A stretch of 5,459 nucleotides of DNA from Betaproteobacteria bacterium (GTDB taxonomy: Bacteria > Pseudomonadota > Gammaproteobacteria > Burkholderiales > Burkholderiaceae), in the NCBI GenBank assembly GCA_009921765.1, contig RFXC01000259.1, positions 1 to 5,459 on the forward strand, in the 5' to 3' direction. Positions 1 through 5,459 of this stretch are shown here, in pieces. The position numbers and the translations under genes are program-made. The notes under the pieces were generated by a model that ran no database searches, was not told the origin of the DNA, and saw only the letters and a list, made by a program, of their open reading frames with translations. The stretch's first letter is position 1. Each line of letters opens with the position of its first letter.

Positions 1-1
1 G

Positions 2-232
2 TTTGCGCTGGGGCCGCTGCGCGGCGTGGTGACGCTCACCGATGGCGGGCTCGCCGTCGACACACAACATCGCGTGCTGGGGCAGGACGACCGACCCATA
101 CCGGGTCTGTATGCCGCGGGCTCAACCGGCCAGGGGGGTGTGCTGCTCGAGGGGCATGGGCACCATCTTGGCTGGGCCTTCGTGTCGGGCCGGCGTGCCG
201 GCCGCAGCATCATGGGTTCTCTGGAGGCTTGA
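2..232 (+). CDS. FAD-dependent oxidoreductase, fumarate reductase/succinate dehydrogenase flavoprotein-like (3' end only)
   Basis: This is the C-terminal 76 residues of a larger protein whose start lies before the window; the frame is open from position 2 to the TGA at 230-232. The visible part contains GLYAAGSTGQGGVLLEGHGHHLGWAFVSG split over residues about 41-69 as two pieces: a GLYAAG motif, then a Gly/His-rich stretch and an SGRRAGR ending. A 'GLYAAGE/S' turn followed by a glycine-rich segment and a helix ending in (S/F)GR-AG is typical of the closing FAD-binding segment in the fumarate reductase/succinate dehydrogenase flavoprotein and 3-ketosteroid dehydrogenase-like superfamily. Substrate cannot be told because the substrate-binding domain and the N-terminal dinucleotide-binding motif are outside the window. 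It may equally be an uncharacterised flavoprotein of this fold. Its stop codon is immediately followed by the ATG of the next small gene, so the two probably share a transcript. Confidence 0.7.
   Translation, partial: FALGPLRGVVTLTDGGLAVDTQHRVLGQDDRPIPGLYAAGSTGQGGVLLEGHGHHLGWAFVSGRRAGRSIMGSLEA
223..227 (+). promoter_or_regulatory. Ribosome binding site for the small membrane protein
   Basis: GGAGG lies inside the last codons of the flavoprotein gene, 5 bases before the ATG at 233. It supports that ATG as a real start and fits coupled translation of the two adjacent frames. Confidence 0.65.
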
Positions 233-457
233 ATGCGTTATCCCGCAATTGAATTCGTTGCCCTGCATGGCCGGAAGCTCGCAGTCGCGGTCGGGGCGCT
301 GGCTGCGCTTCTGGCGGCGCTCCACGTGACGCTGTCGGGCTTTGGGCCGATCGCAACCGTGATCGCCGGCGTGGCTGCCGGGGCTGCAGGCTGGGCCCTC
401 GCCAGGGTGGGGGCCGAGATCGTCGAGCTGATCGCTGAAACGCTGATGCCTCACTAG
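233..457 (+). CDS. Small two-segment membrane protein of unknown function
   Basis: I do not recognise a named family. The 74-residue product has a short polar N-terminus with a basic patch (HGRK, residues 12-15), a hydrophobic Ala/Leu/Val stretch at about 16-35, a Gly turn around 36-38, and a second hydrophobic Ala/Gly-rich stretch at about 37-57. It ends in a mildly amphipathic acidic tail (about 61-71). This predicts an inner-membrane helical hairpin. No cysteines, lipobox or catalytic motif are visible. The ATG follows the flavoprotein TGA with no base between, and a good GGAGG sits 5 bases upstream, which is the main evidence that the frame is translated. It may help anchor or partner the flavoprotein at the membrane, but that is inference from position only. 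A carA promoter follows it, so it probably ends the upstream operon. No hairpin terminator is evident after its TAG. Confidence 0.6.
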   Translation: MRYPAIEFVALHGRKLAVAVGALAALLAALHVTLSGFGPIATVIAGVAAGAAGWALARVGAEIVELIAETLMPH

Positions 458-487
458 CTCTGCCTTGCCGGTCCGTGCTCCCCGCAG

Positions 488-496
488 TGCTATACT
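488..496 (+). promoter_or_regulatory. Extended -10 promoter for carAB
   Basis: TGC-TATACT matches the extended -10 consensus TGn-TATAAT at five of six hexamer bases plus the TG. It would start transcription near 502-504, leaving a leader of about 27 bases before the TTG at 530. No -35 element is convincing: TTGCCG at 465-470 resembles one but is 20 bases upstream of the -10, longer than the usual 16-18. Extended -10 promoters often tolerate a poor -35. I see no recognisable PurR, ArgR or leader-peptide attenuation signal in the short leader. Confidence 0.55.
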
Positions 497-517
497 CCAA
501 AAGTTTTACCTTCTCTC

Positions 518-522
518 GGGAG
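518..522 (+). promoter_or_regulatory. Ribosome binding site that decides the carA start
   Basis: GGGAG lies 7 bases before TTG 530, an ideal spacing. The competing GTG at 611 has only AAAGGG at 593-598, 12 bases away, so TTG 530 is the better supported start. TTG 536 is possible but has 13-base spacing. Confidence 0.55.
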
Positions 523-529
523 CCCGGCC

Positions 530-1819
530 TTGGTTTTGACTTCGTCCTCCGATCGCGACCCTTCCCGCACCTCGGCATTTGGGCAGACAGATAAAGGGCC
601 GACAGATCGGGTGCCATCGGAAACGCGACCTGCGGCGGAGTGTGCCCGGCTTCTTCCCGAAACAGTTCCAGCGCTCCTTGTGCTGGCCGACGGTAGCGTT
701 TTTCGAGGTGTGTCGGTGGGCGCGGCTGGCCAGTCGGTGGGCGAGGTGGTGTTCAACACCGCCATGACCGGCTATCAGGAAATTCTCACTGACCCCAGCT
801 ACAGCCGGCAGCTCGTCACGCTCACCTATCCGCACATCGGCAACACCGGCATCAACGATGAAGATGTGGAGGCCGGTCAGGTGCATGCTGCGGGACTTAT
901 CATCCGCGATCTTCCCTCACGGCTTTCCAACTGGCGCTCGGCGGCCAGCCTTGGCGACTACCTCAAGCGCGAGCAGATTGTGGCGATCGCCGGCATTGAT
1001 ACGCGTCGTCTCACGCGGGTGCTGCGCGATCAGGGGGCGCAGAGCGGCTGCCTGATCGCTGGTTCAAGACCCGGTGATCTGCTTGACGAATCGGCGGCTC
1101 TGGCTGCGGCGCGTGCGTTCCCCGGTCTGGCGGGTATGGATCTGGCCAAGGTGGTGAGCACCGGACAGGCCTATGCCTGGAGCGAGGGTTCATGGCGCCT
1201 GGGCGAGGGCTTCCGCAAGCCGCAATCCACGGGGTTTCGCGTGGTGGCCTACGACTTCGGCGTCAAGCGAAACATCCTTCGCCTGCTGGCCGATCGGGGT
1301 TGCGAGCTCACGGTGGTGCCGGCCCAGACGCCCGCCGCCGAGGTGCTGGCCAGGCAGCCAGATGGCGTGTTTCTATCCAACGGCCCAGGGGACCCAGAGC
1401 CCTGTGATTACGCGATCGCCGCGGCGCGTGAAATCATCGATGCGGGCATTCCCACTTTCGGCATCTGTCTGGGGCACCAGATCATGGGCCTCGCATCCGG
1501 GGCGCGCACGCTCAAGATGAAGTTCGGCCACCATGGCGCCAATCACCCGGTCAAGGATCTCGACACCGGTTCGGTGATGATCACCAGCCAGAACCACGGC
1601 TTCGCTGTCGATCCGCTTTCGCTTCCCTCCACGCTGCGCGTGACGCATGTTTCGCTGTTCGACGGTTCGATTCAGGGACTTGCACGCGTCGATCGGCCCG
1701 CTTTCTGTTTTCAGGGGCACCCTGAAGCCAGCCCGGGACCCCATGACATTCGCCCGCTGTTTGACCGCTTCATCGGCCTGATGCAGGGCCGTGCGGACCA
1801 CACGCTCGCGAGCCGCTGA
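530..1819 (+). CDS. carA: Carbamoyl-phosphate synthase small (glutaminase) subunit
   Basis: CarA hydrolyses glutamine and channels the ammonia to CarB for carbamoyl phosphate synthesis, feeding pyrimidine and arginine synthesis in the cytoplasm. After an unusual polar N-terminus, the small-chain domain runs from about residue 47 to 190 and includes [21 protein letters not shown] (split at residues 71-80 and 81-91). The class I glutamine amidotransferase domain spans about 237-418. The nucleophile is Cys313 in GICLGHQ, and the His-Glu pair is His397/Glu399 in [10 protein letters not shown]. The Cys-to-His distance of 84 equals that in E. coli CarA (Cys269/His353), so the core is intact. At 429 residues it is about 45 longer than usual; all the excess precedes the conserved ALLVLADG segment. 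The TTG start at 530 is chosen for its GGGAG spacing. No ATG, GTG or TTG lies in frame between GTG 611 and GTG 680, and the latter falls inside the conserved domain. carB follows after 10 bases, forming an operon. The function is certain; the start is less so. Confidence 0.97.
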   Translation: MVLTSSSDRDPSRTSAFGQTDKGPTDRVPSETRPAAECARLLPETVPALLVLADGSVFRGVSVGAAGQSVGEVVFNTAMTGYQEILTDPSYSRQLVTLTYPHIGNTGINDEDVEAGQVHAAGLIIRDLPSRLSNWRSAASLGDYLKREQIVAIAGIDTRRLTRVLRDQGAQSGCLIAGSRPGDLLDESAALAAARAFPGLAGMDLAKVVSTGQAYAWSEGSWRLGEGFRKPQSTGFRVVAYDFGVKRNILRLLADRGCELTVVPAQTPAAEVLARQPDGVFLSNGPGDPEPCDYAIAAAREIIDAGIPTFGICLGHQIMGLASGARTLKMKFGHHGANHPVKDLDTGSVMITSQNHGFAVDPLSLPSTLRVTHVSLFDGSIQGLARVDRPAFCFQGHPEASPGPHDIRPLFDRFIGLMQGRADHTLASR

Positions 1820-1829
1820 AGTCTCCAAC

Positions 1830-4800
1830 ATGCCAAAGCGAACCGACCTTAAAAGCATTCTCATCATTGGTGCAGGCCCGATTGTCATCGGCCAGGCCTG
1901 CGAATTCGACTACTCCGGCGCCCAGGCCTGCAAGGCGCTCCGCCAGGAGGGGTTCCGCGTCATTCTGGTCAACAGCAATCCGGCCACCATCATGACCGAC
2001 CCGGAGACGGCCGACGTGACCTATGTCGAGCCCATCACCTGGCAGGTGGTCGAACGCATCATCGCCAAGGAAAAGCCCGACGCGATCCTGCCGACCATGG
2101 GCGGCCAAACCGCACTCAACTGCGCGCTCGATCTCCATCGCCACGGCGTTCTCGAGCGGCACGGTGTCGAGCTGATCGGGGCTTCGCCCGAGGCCATCGA
2201 CAAAGCCGAGGACCGGCAGAAGTTCAAGGAAGCCATGACCCGCATCGGGCTGGGCTCGGCGCGTTCGGCCATCGCCCACTCGCTTGAGGAAGCCTGGGCG
2301 GGCCAAAAGTCGGTCGGTTTTCCCGTCATCATCCGGCCGAGTTTCACGCTCGGGGGAACGGGCGGCGGCATCGCCTATAACGCGGAAGAGTTCGAGACCA
2401 TCTGTCGCCGGGGCCTGGAAGCCTCGCCCACCCGCGAACTGCTGATCGAGGAATCGCTGATCGGCTGGAAAGAGTTCGAGATGGAGGTGGTGCGCGACCG
2501 CAAAGACAACTGCATCATCGTCTGCTCGATCGAAAACCTCGATCCCATGGGCGTGCACACGGGTGACTCCATCACCGTGGCACCTGCGCAAACCCTCACC
2601 GACAAGGAATACCAATTGATGCGCGATGCATCGATTGCCATCCTGAGGGAAATCGGCGTTGACACCGGCGGCTCGAATGTGCAGTTTGCGATCAACCCGC
2701 GCGACGGTCGCATGATCGTGATCGAAATGAATCCGCGTGTCAGTCGCTCGTCGGCGCTGGCCTCGAAGGCTACCGGCTTTCCCATCGCCAAGATCGCAGC
2801 CAAGCTGGCGGTGGGCTATACGCTGGATGAATTGCGTAACGACATCACCGGCGGCGCCACGCCTGCGTCGTTCGAGCCCACGATCGACTACGTCGTCACC
2901 AAGATCCCCCGTTTTGCATTCGAAAAATTCCCCCAGGCCGACTCCCGGCTCACCACGCAAATGAAGTCGGTGGGCGAAGTCATGGCCATTGGCAGAACCT
3001 TCCAGGAAAGCTTTCAGAAGGCGCTGCGCGGCCTCGAAACCGGCATCGATGGACTCGACGAACGGAGCACCGATCGCGACGAGATCTGTACCGAGCTGGG
3101 CGAGCCCGGCCCTGAGCGCATCCTCTACGTTGGCGATGCGTTCCGCGTCGGCATGAGCGTCGAGGAGGTGTTTGAAGAGTCGGCGATCGACCCCTGGTTT
3201 TTGTCCCAGATCCAGGAAATCGTCCATATCGAACAGACATTGCGCGCGCGTGATGCGGCGGGTCTTTCGCATGACGAATGGCGGTTCGTGAAGTCGCGTG
3301 GTTTTTCGGATCGTCGCATCGCCAGACTTACTGGCGCAAGCGCCGACGCGGTGCGGGCCCACCGTCACGGTCACGGTGTACGGCCGGTGTACAAGCGGGT
3401 CGATACCTGCGCGGCAGAATTCGCCACCGGCACCGCCTACATGTACTCCACCTATGACGACGAAGACGAATCGCAGCCCACGGATCGTCGCAAGGTGATC
3501 GTGCTGGGCGGCGGGCCGAATCGGATCGGGCAGGGCATCGAGTTCGATTACTGCTGCGTGCATGCTGCCTTTGCGCTGCGCGAAGACGGTTTCGAGACCA
3601 TCATGGTCAACTGCAATCCCGAAACCGTTTCCACCGACTATGACACGTCGGATCGGCTCTATTTCGAGCCGGTCACGCTGGAAGACGTGCTGGAAATCGT
3701 CGCGGTTGAAAAACCGTTTGGCGTGATCGTTCAATACGGTGGGCAGACACCGCTCAAGCTTGCGCTGGCCCTGGAAGCCAATGGTGTACCCATTGTGGGC
3801 ACGTCGCCCGAGTCCATCGATATCGCCGAAGACCGCGAGCGTTTCCAGAAGCTCCTGCAGCAGCTGCAGTTGCGTCAGCCGCCCAACCGCACCGCTCGTA
3901 CCGAACCCGAGGCGCTCGCACTCGCGGCCGAGATCGGATACCCCCTGGTTGTGCGGCCCAGTTATGTGCTGGGCGGGCGGGCGATGGAGATCGTGCACGA
4001 GCAGCGGGATCTTGAGCGCTACATGCGCGAGGCGGTCAAGGTTTCGGAAGACAGCCCGGTGCTGCTGGACCGCTTCCTCAATGATGCGATCGAAGTCGAC
4101 GTCGACTGCCTGTCTGATGGCGCCGAGGTGTTTATCGGTGGCGTGATGGAGCATATCGAGCAGGCGGGCGTTCACTCTGGCGACTCCGCATGTTCCTTGC
4201 CGCCCTATTCGCTGTCGCCCGCGCTGGTCGCCGAACTCAAGCGACAGACTGCAGTCATGGCGCGCGCGCTCGGCGTGTGCGGACTCATGAATGTGCAGTT
4301 CGCCATTCAGCGTGGCGATGGATCAGGCGACGGGACGGTGTTTGTGCTTGAGGTCAATCCGCGCGCTTCACGCACGGTGCCTTACGTCTCCAAGGCCACC
4401 GGCATGCAGCTTGCCAAGATTGCTGCGCGCTGCATGGTGGGGCGCAGCCTCGCGGCCCAGGATGTGCGCGATGAAGTGACCCCGAGCTATTACGCTGTGA
4501 AGGAAGCTGTATTCCCGTTTGTGAAGTTCCCCGGCGTCGACACCATCCTTGGTCCGGAGATGAAATCCACAGGCGAAGTGATGGGAGTGGGGCACACCTT
4601 CGGCGAAGCGTTCGTCAAATCCCAACTGGGTGCGGGTGTAAAGCTTCCTGACAGCGGAACCGCTTTTGTGTCGGTACGCGGTTCCGACAAGCCGCGCGCG
4701 GTGGAGGTGGCGCGCGGTCTGCACGAATTGGGGTTCTCGCTGGTGGCGACCCGCGGCACCGCGGCGGCGATTGCGGCGGCGGGCATTCCTGTGTCCGCGG

Positions 4801-5057
4801 TGAACAAGGTGCAGGAAGGCCGGCCTCATGTGGTCGACATGTTGAAAAACGGCGAGATTGCGCTGGTCATCAATACGGTGGAGGAAAAGCGTGGAGCGAT
4901 CGCCGATTCACGGTCGATCCGAACCACTGCGCTTGCACAGCGTGTGAGCTACTACACCACCATTGCCGGCGCCAGTGCGGCAGTCGAGGGCATGCGCCAT
5001 CTGCACGATCTCGACGTCTACAGCCTGCAGTCGCTCCACGCGGCGCTGGCGAATTAG
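1830..5057 (+). CDS. carB: Carbamoyl-phosphate synthase large (synthetase) subunit
   Basis: CarB makes carbamoyl phosphate from bicarbonate, ammonia delivered by CarA, and two ATP. The 1075 residues match the usual length (E. coli 1073). Order: carboxyphosphate half with ATP-grasp (about 1-400; Arg129, Arg169, His243, Gln285, Glu299, Asn301), oligomerisation domain (about 401-550), carbamoyl-phosphate half (about 553-935; Arg709, Gln823, Glu841, Asn843, Arg848), and MGS-like allosteric domain (about 936-1075). The two halves are an ancient internal duplication: compare [17 protein letters not shown] at 14-30 with [17 protein letters not shown] at 560-576. Ornithine-site residues (Glu777, Asp785, Glu892, Tyr1041, Thr1043) and nucleotide-site residues (Lys954, Thr974, Thr977, Lys993, Asn1015) correspond to those of E. 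coli, so activation by ornithine and control by UMP/IMP are inferred. The ATG at 1830 begins the conserved [13 protein letters not shown] 1791 would overlap carA and add 13 unconserved residues. No strong ribosome binding site precedes the start (only GAAG at 1818-1821), suggesting coupling to carA translation. Confidence 0.98.
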   Translation: MPKRTDLKSILIIGAGPIVIGQACEFDYSGAQACKALRQEGFRVILVNSNPATIMTDPETADVTYVEPITWQVVERIIAKEKPDAILPTMGGQTALNCALDLHRHGVLERHGVELIGASPEAIDKAEDRQKFKEAMTRIGLGSARSAIAHSLEEAWAGQKSVGFPVIIRPSFTLGGTGGGIAYNAEEFETICRRGLEASPTRELLIEESLIGWKEFEMEVVRDRKDNCIIVCSIENLDPMGVHTGDSITVAPAQTLTDKEYQLMRDASIAILREIGVDTGGSNVQFAINPRDGRMIVIEMNPRVSRSSALASKATGFPIAKIAAKLAVGYTLDELRNDITGGATPASFEPTIDYVVTKIPRFAFEKFPQADSRLTTQMKSVGEVMAIGRTFQESFQKALRGLETGIDGLDERSTDRDEICTELGEPGPERILYVGDAFRVGMSVEEVFEESAIDPWFLSQIQEIVHIEQTLRARDAAGLSHDEWRFVKSRGFSDRRIARLTGASADAVRAHRHGHGVRPVYKRVDTCAAEFATGTAYMYSTYDDEDESQPTDRRKVIVLGGGPNRIGQGIEFDYCCVHAAFALREDGFETIMVNCNPETVSTDYDTSDRLYFEPVTLEDVLEIVAVEKPFGVIVQYGGQTPLKLALALEANGVPIVGTSPESIDIAEDRERFQKLLQQLQLRQPPNRTARTEPEALALAAEIGYPLVVRPSYVLGGRAMEIVHEQRDLERYMREAVKVSEDSPVLLDRFLNDAIEVDVDCLSDGAEVFIGGVMEHIEQAGVHSGDSACSLPPYSLSPALVAELKRQTAVMARALGVCGLMNVQFAIQRGDGSGDGTVFVLEVNPRASRTVPYVSKATGMQLAKIAARCMVGRSLAAQDVRDEVTPSYYAVKEAVFPFVKFPGVDTILGPEMKSTGEVMGVGHTFGEAFVKSQLGAGVKLPDSGTAFVSVRGSDKPRAVEVARGLHELGFSLVATRGTAAAIAAAGIPVSAVNKVQEGRPHVVDMLKNGEIALVINTVEEKRGAIADSRSIRTTALAQRVSYYTTIAGASAAVEGMRHLHDLDVYSLQSLHAALAN

Positions 5058-5062
5058 TTGCA

Positions 5063-5083
5063 CCCGCGCCGCGATGGCGCGGG
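5063..5083 (+). other. GC-rich hairpin just after carB
   Basis: A perfect 8-base-pair inverted repeat, CCCGCGCC and GGCGCGGG, encloses the loop GCGAT and begins 5 bases after the carB stop. No T-run follows (CAGAGTGAG), so it is not a standard intrinsic terminator. It may protect the 3' end of the carAB mRNA or act with Rho, which is inference. Confidence 0.5.
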
Positions 5084-5109
5084 CAGAGTGAGATACAGTT
5101 ACAACCGAA

Positions 5110-5149
5110 CACGGACCGCGCGTTGCTCGCCCGGTCCGTGATGTTTTCT
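5110..5149 (+). terminator. Hairpin with short T-run between carB and greA (possible terminator or greA leader attenuator)
   Basis: CACGGACCG at 5110-5118 pairs perfectly with CGGTCCGTG at 5132-5140, giving a 9-base-pair stem with a 13-base loop. It is followed by ATGTTTTCT, with TTTT at 5144-5147. The T-run is short and starts 3 bases after the stem, so termination may be only partial. The hairpin ends 12 bases before the greA ribosome binding site. It could end carAB transcripts, or regulate greA if a promoter lies in the short stretch upstream. Confidence 0.5.
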
Positions 5150-5152
5150 GCG

Positions 5153-5156
5153 AAGG
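5153..5156 (+). promoter_or_regulatory. Ribosome binding site for greA
   Basis: AAGG, within GAAGG at 5152-5156, lies 7 bases before the ATG at 5164 and supports that start. Confidence 0.55.
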
Positions 5157-5163
5157 TGTTTCC

Positions 5164-5459
5164 ATGCCCACGATTCCACTGACTGTACGCGGCGCTGAAC
5201 TGCTGCGAGACGAACTACAACGACTCAAGCATATTGAGCGGCCTGCCGTCATCACGGCAATTGCCGAGGCGCGTGCCCAGGGCGACCTGTCCGAGAACGC
5301 CGAATACGATGCGGCGCGCGAACGTCAGGCGTTTGTTGAAGGACGGATTGCGGAAGTCGAATCCAAGCTCTCGAACGCCCAGATCATCGATCCGCGCCTG
5401 GTCGACGCCGACGGCCGCGTGGTGTTCGGCGCCACGGTTGATCTGGAAGATGTCGAGTC
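5164..5459 (+). CDS. greA: Transcription elongation factor GreA (5' part, cut by window end)
   Basis: GreA enters the secondary channel of RNA polymerase and stimulates cleavage of the 3' end of the transcript in backtracked complexes, allowing elongation to resume. Ninety-eight codons are visible. The N-terminal antiparallel coiled coil (about residues 8-75) contains [12 protein letters not shown], with the tip acidic residues Asp41 and Glu44 at the same positions as in E. coli GreA. The start of the C-terminal FKBP-like domain follows ([11 protein letters not shown], about 86-96), and the remaining 60 or so residues of a usual 158-residue protein lie beyond the window. The start [18 protein letters not shown] matches the family N-terminus without extension. 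The gene follows carB in the same direction after 106 bases, an order common in Pseudomonas and Burkholderia relatives. The hairpins in the gap suggest that its expression is at least partly separate from carAB. Confidence 0.96.
   Translation, partial: MPTIPLTVRGAELLRDELQRLKHIERPAVITAIAEARAQGDLSENAEYDAARERQAFVEGRIAEVESKLSNAQIIDPRLVDADGRVVFGATVDLEDVE

Noticed and set aside
42..329. Plus-strand 95-codon frame overlapping the flavoprotein end and the small membrane gene
   Set aside because: It is in a different frame from both, spans their junction, shows no domain and has no ribosome binding site. It is a shadow frame.
465..470. TTGCCG as the -35 element of the carA promoter
   Set aside because: The spacing to TATACT is 20 bases and only the TTG matches consensus well. 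The extended -10 alone is the better-supported signal.
517..526. Possible ribosome-site-sequestering hairpin CGGG-AG-CCCG over the carA Shine-Dalgarno sequence
   Set aside because: The 2-base loop is too small to form that stem as drawn, and the alternative with a 4-base loop leaves only three pairs.
1791..1829. GTG at 1791 as an upstream start for carB overlapping the end of carA
   Set aside because: The 13 extra residues do not resemble any CarB N-terminus, whereas ATG 1830 begins exactly at the conserved MPKRTD. The overlap is incidental.
1770..4175. An 801-codon open frame on the minus strand opposite carB, plus many shorter minus-strand frames across carA and carB
   Set aside because: Long antisense frames are expected opposite GC-rich genes with strong codon bias. 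The translation is His/Asp/Arg-rich with no recognisable domain, and the plus strand is fully explained by carB with conserved catalytic residues throughout.
1..5459. Search by eye for tRNA or rRNA genes, CRISPR repeats, insertion sequences, attachment sites or replication origins
   Set aside because: Almost all bases are covered by the five coding regions, and the gaps of 72, 10 and 106 bases contain only the sites listed. No transposase, repeat array or RNA gene was seen.

Overview
The window is GC-rich, densely coding, and reads left to right on the plus strand throughout. The order carA-carB-greA, and the close match of the partial GreA to betaproteobacterial GreA, suggest a betaproteobacterium, most likely of the Burkholderiales. 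This placement comes from remembered family sequences and gene order, not from a search.

Layout: (1) positions 2-232 are the 3' end of a flavoprotein gene of the fumarate reductase/succinate dehydrogenase flavoprotein-like type. (2) Positions 233-457 encode a 74-residue protein with two predicted membrane segments; its ATG directly abuts the flavoprotein stop codon, so the two are probably co-transcribed and translationally coupled. (3) A 72-base gap holds an extended -10 promoter (TGC-TATACT) and a GGGAG ribosome binding site. (4) Positions 530-1819 are carA, the glutaminase subunit of carbamoyl-phosphate synthase, which appears to start at TTG and to carry an N-terminal extension of about 44 residues relative to E. 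coli CarA. (5) Positions 1830-5057 are carB, the complete large synthetase subunit, 10 bases after carA. (6) A 106-base gap holds two hairpins, the second followed by a short T-run. (7) Positions 5164-5459 are the first 98 codons of greA, cut by the window edge.

CarA releases ammonia from glutamine and passes it to CarB, which uses bicarbonate and two ATP to make carbamoyl phosphate for pyrimidine and arginine synthesis. All catalytic residues checked against the E. coli enzyme are present, as are the ornithine- and nucleotide-binding residues of the allosteric region. The enzyme is therefore expected to be active and allosterically regulated. GreA rescues backtracked RNA polymerase and is a genomic neighbour rather than a pathway partner.

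This is mainly a conserved housekeeping region, and I found no evidence of an undescribed system. The points most worth a second look are the TTG start and N-terminal extension of CarA, the hairpin ahead of greA, and the small membrane protein upstream of carA.
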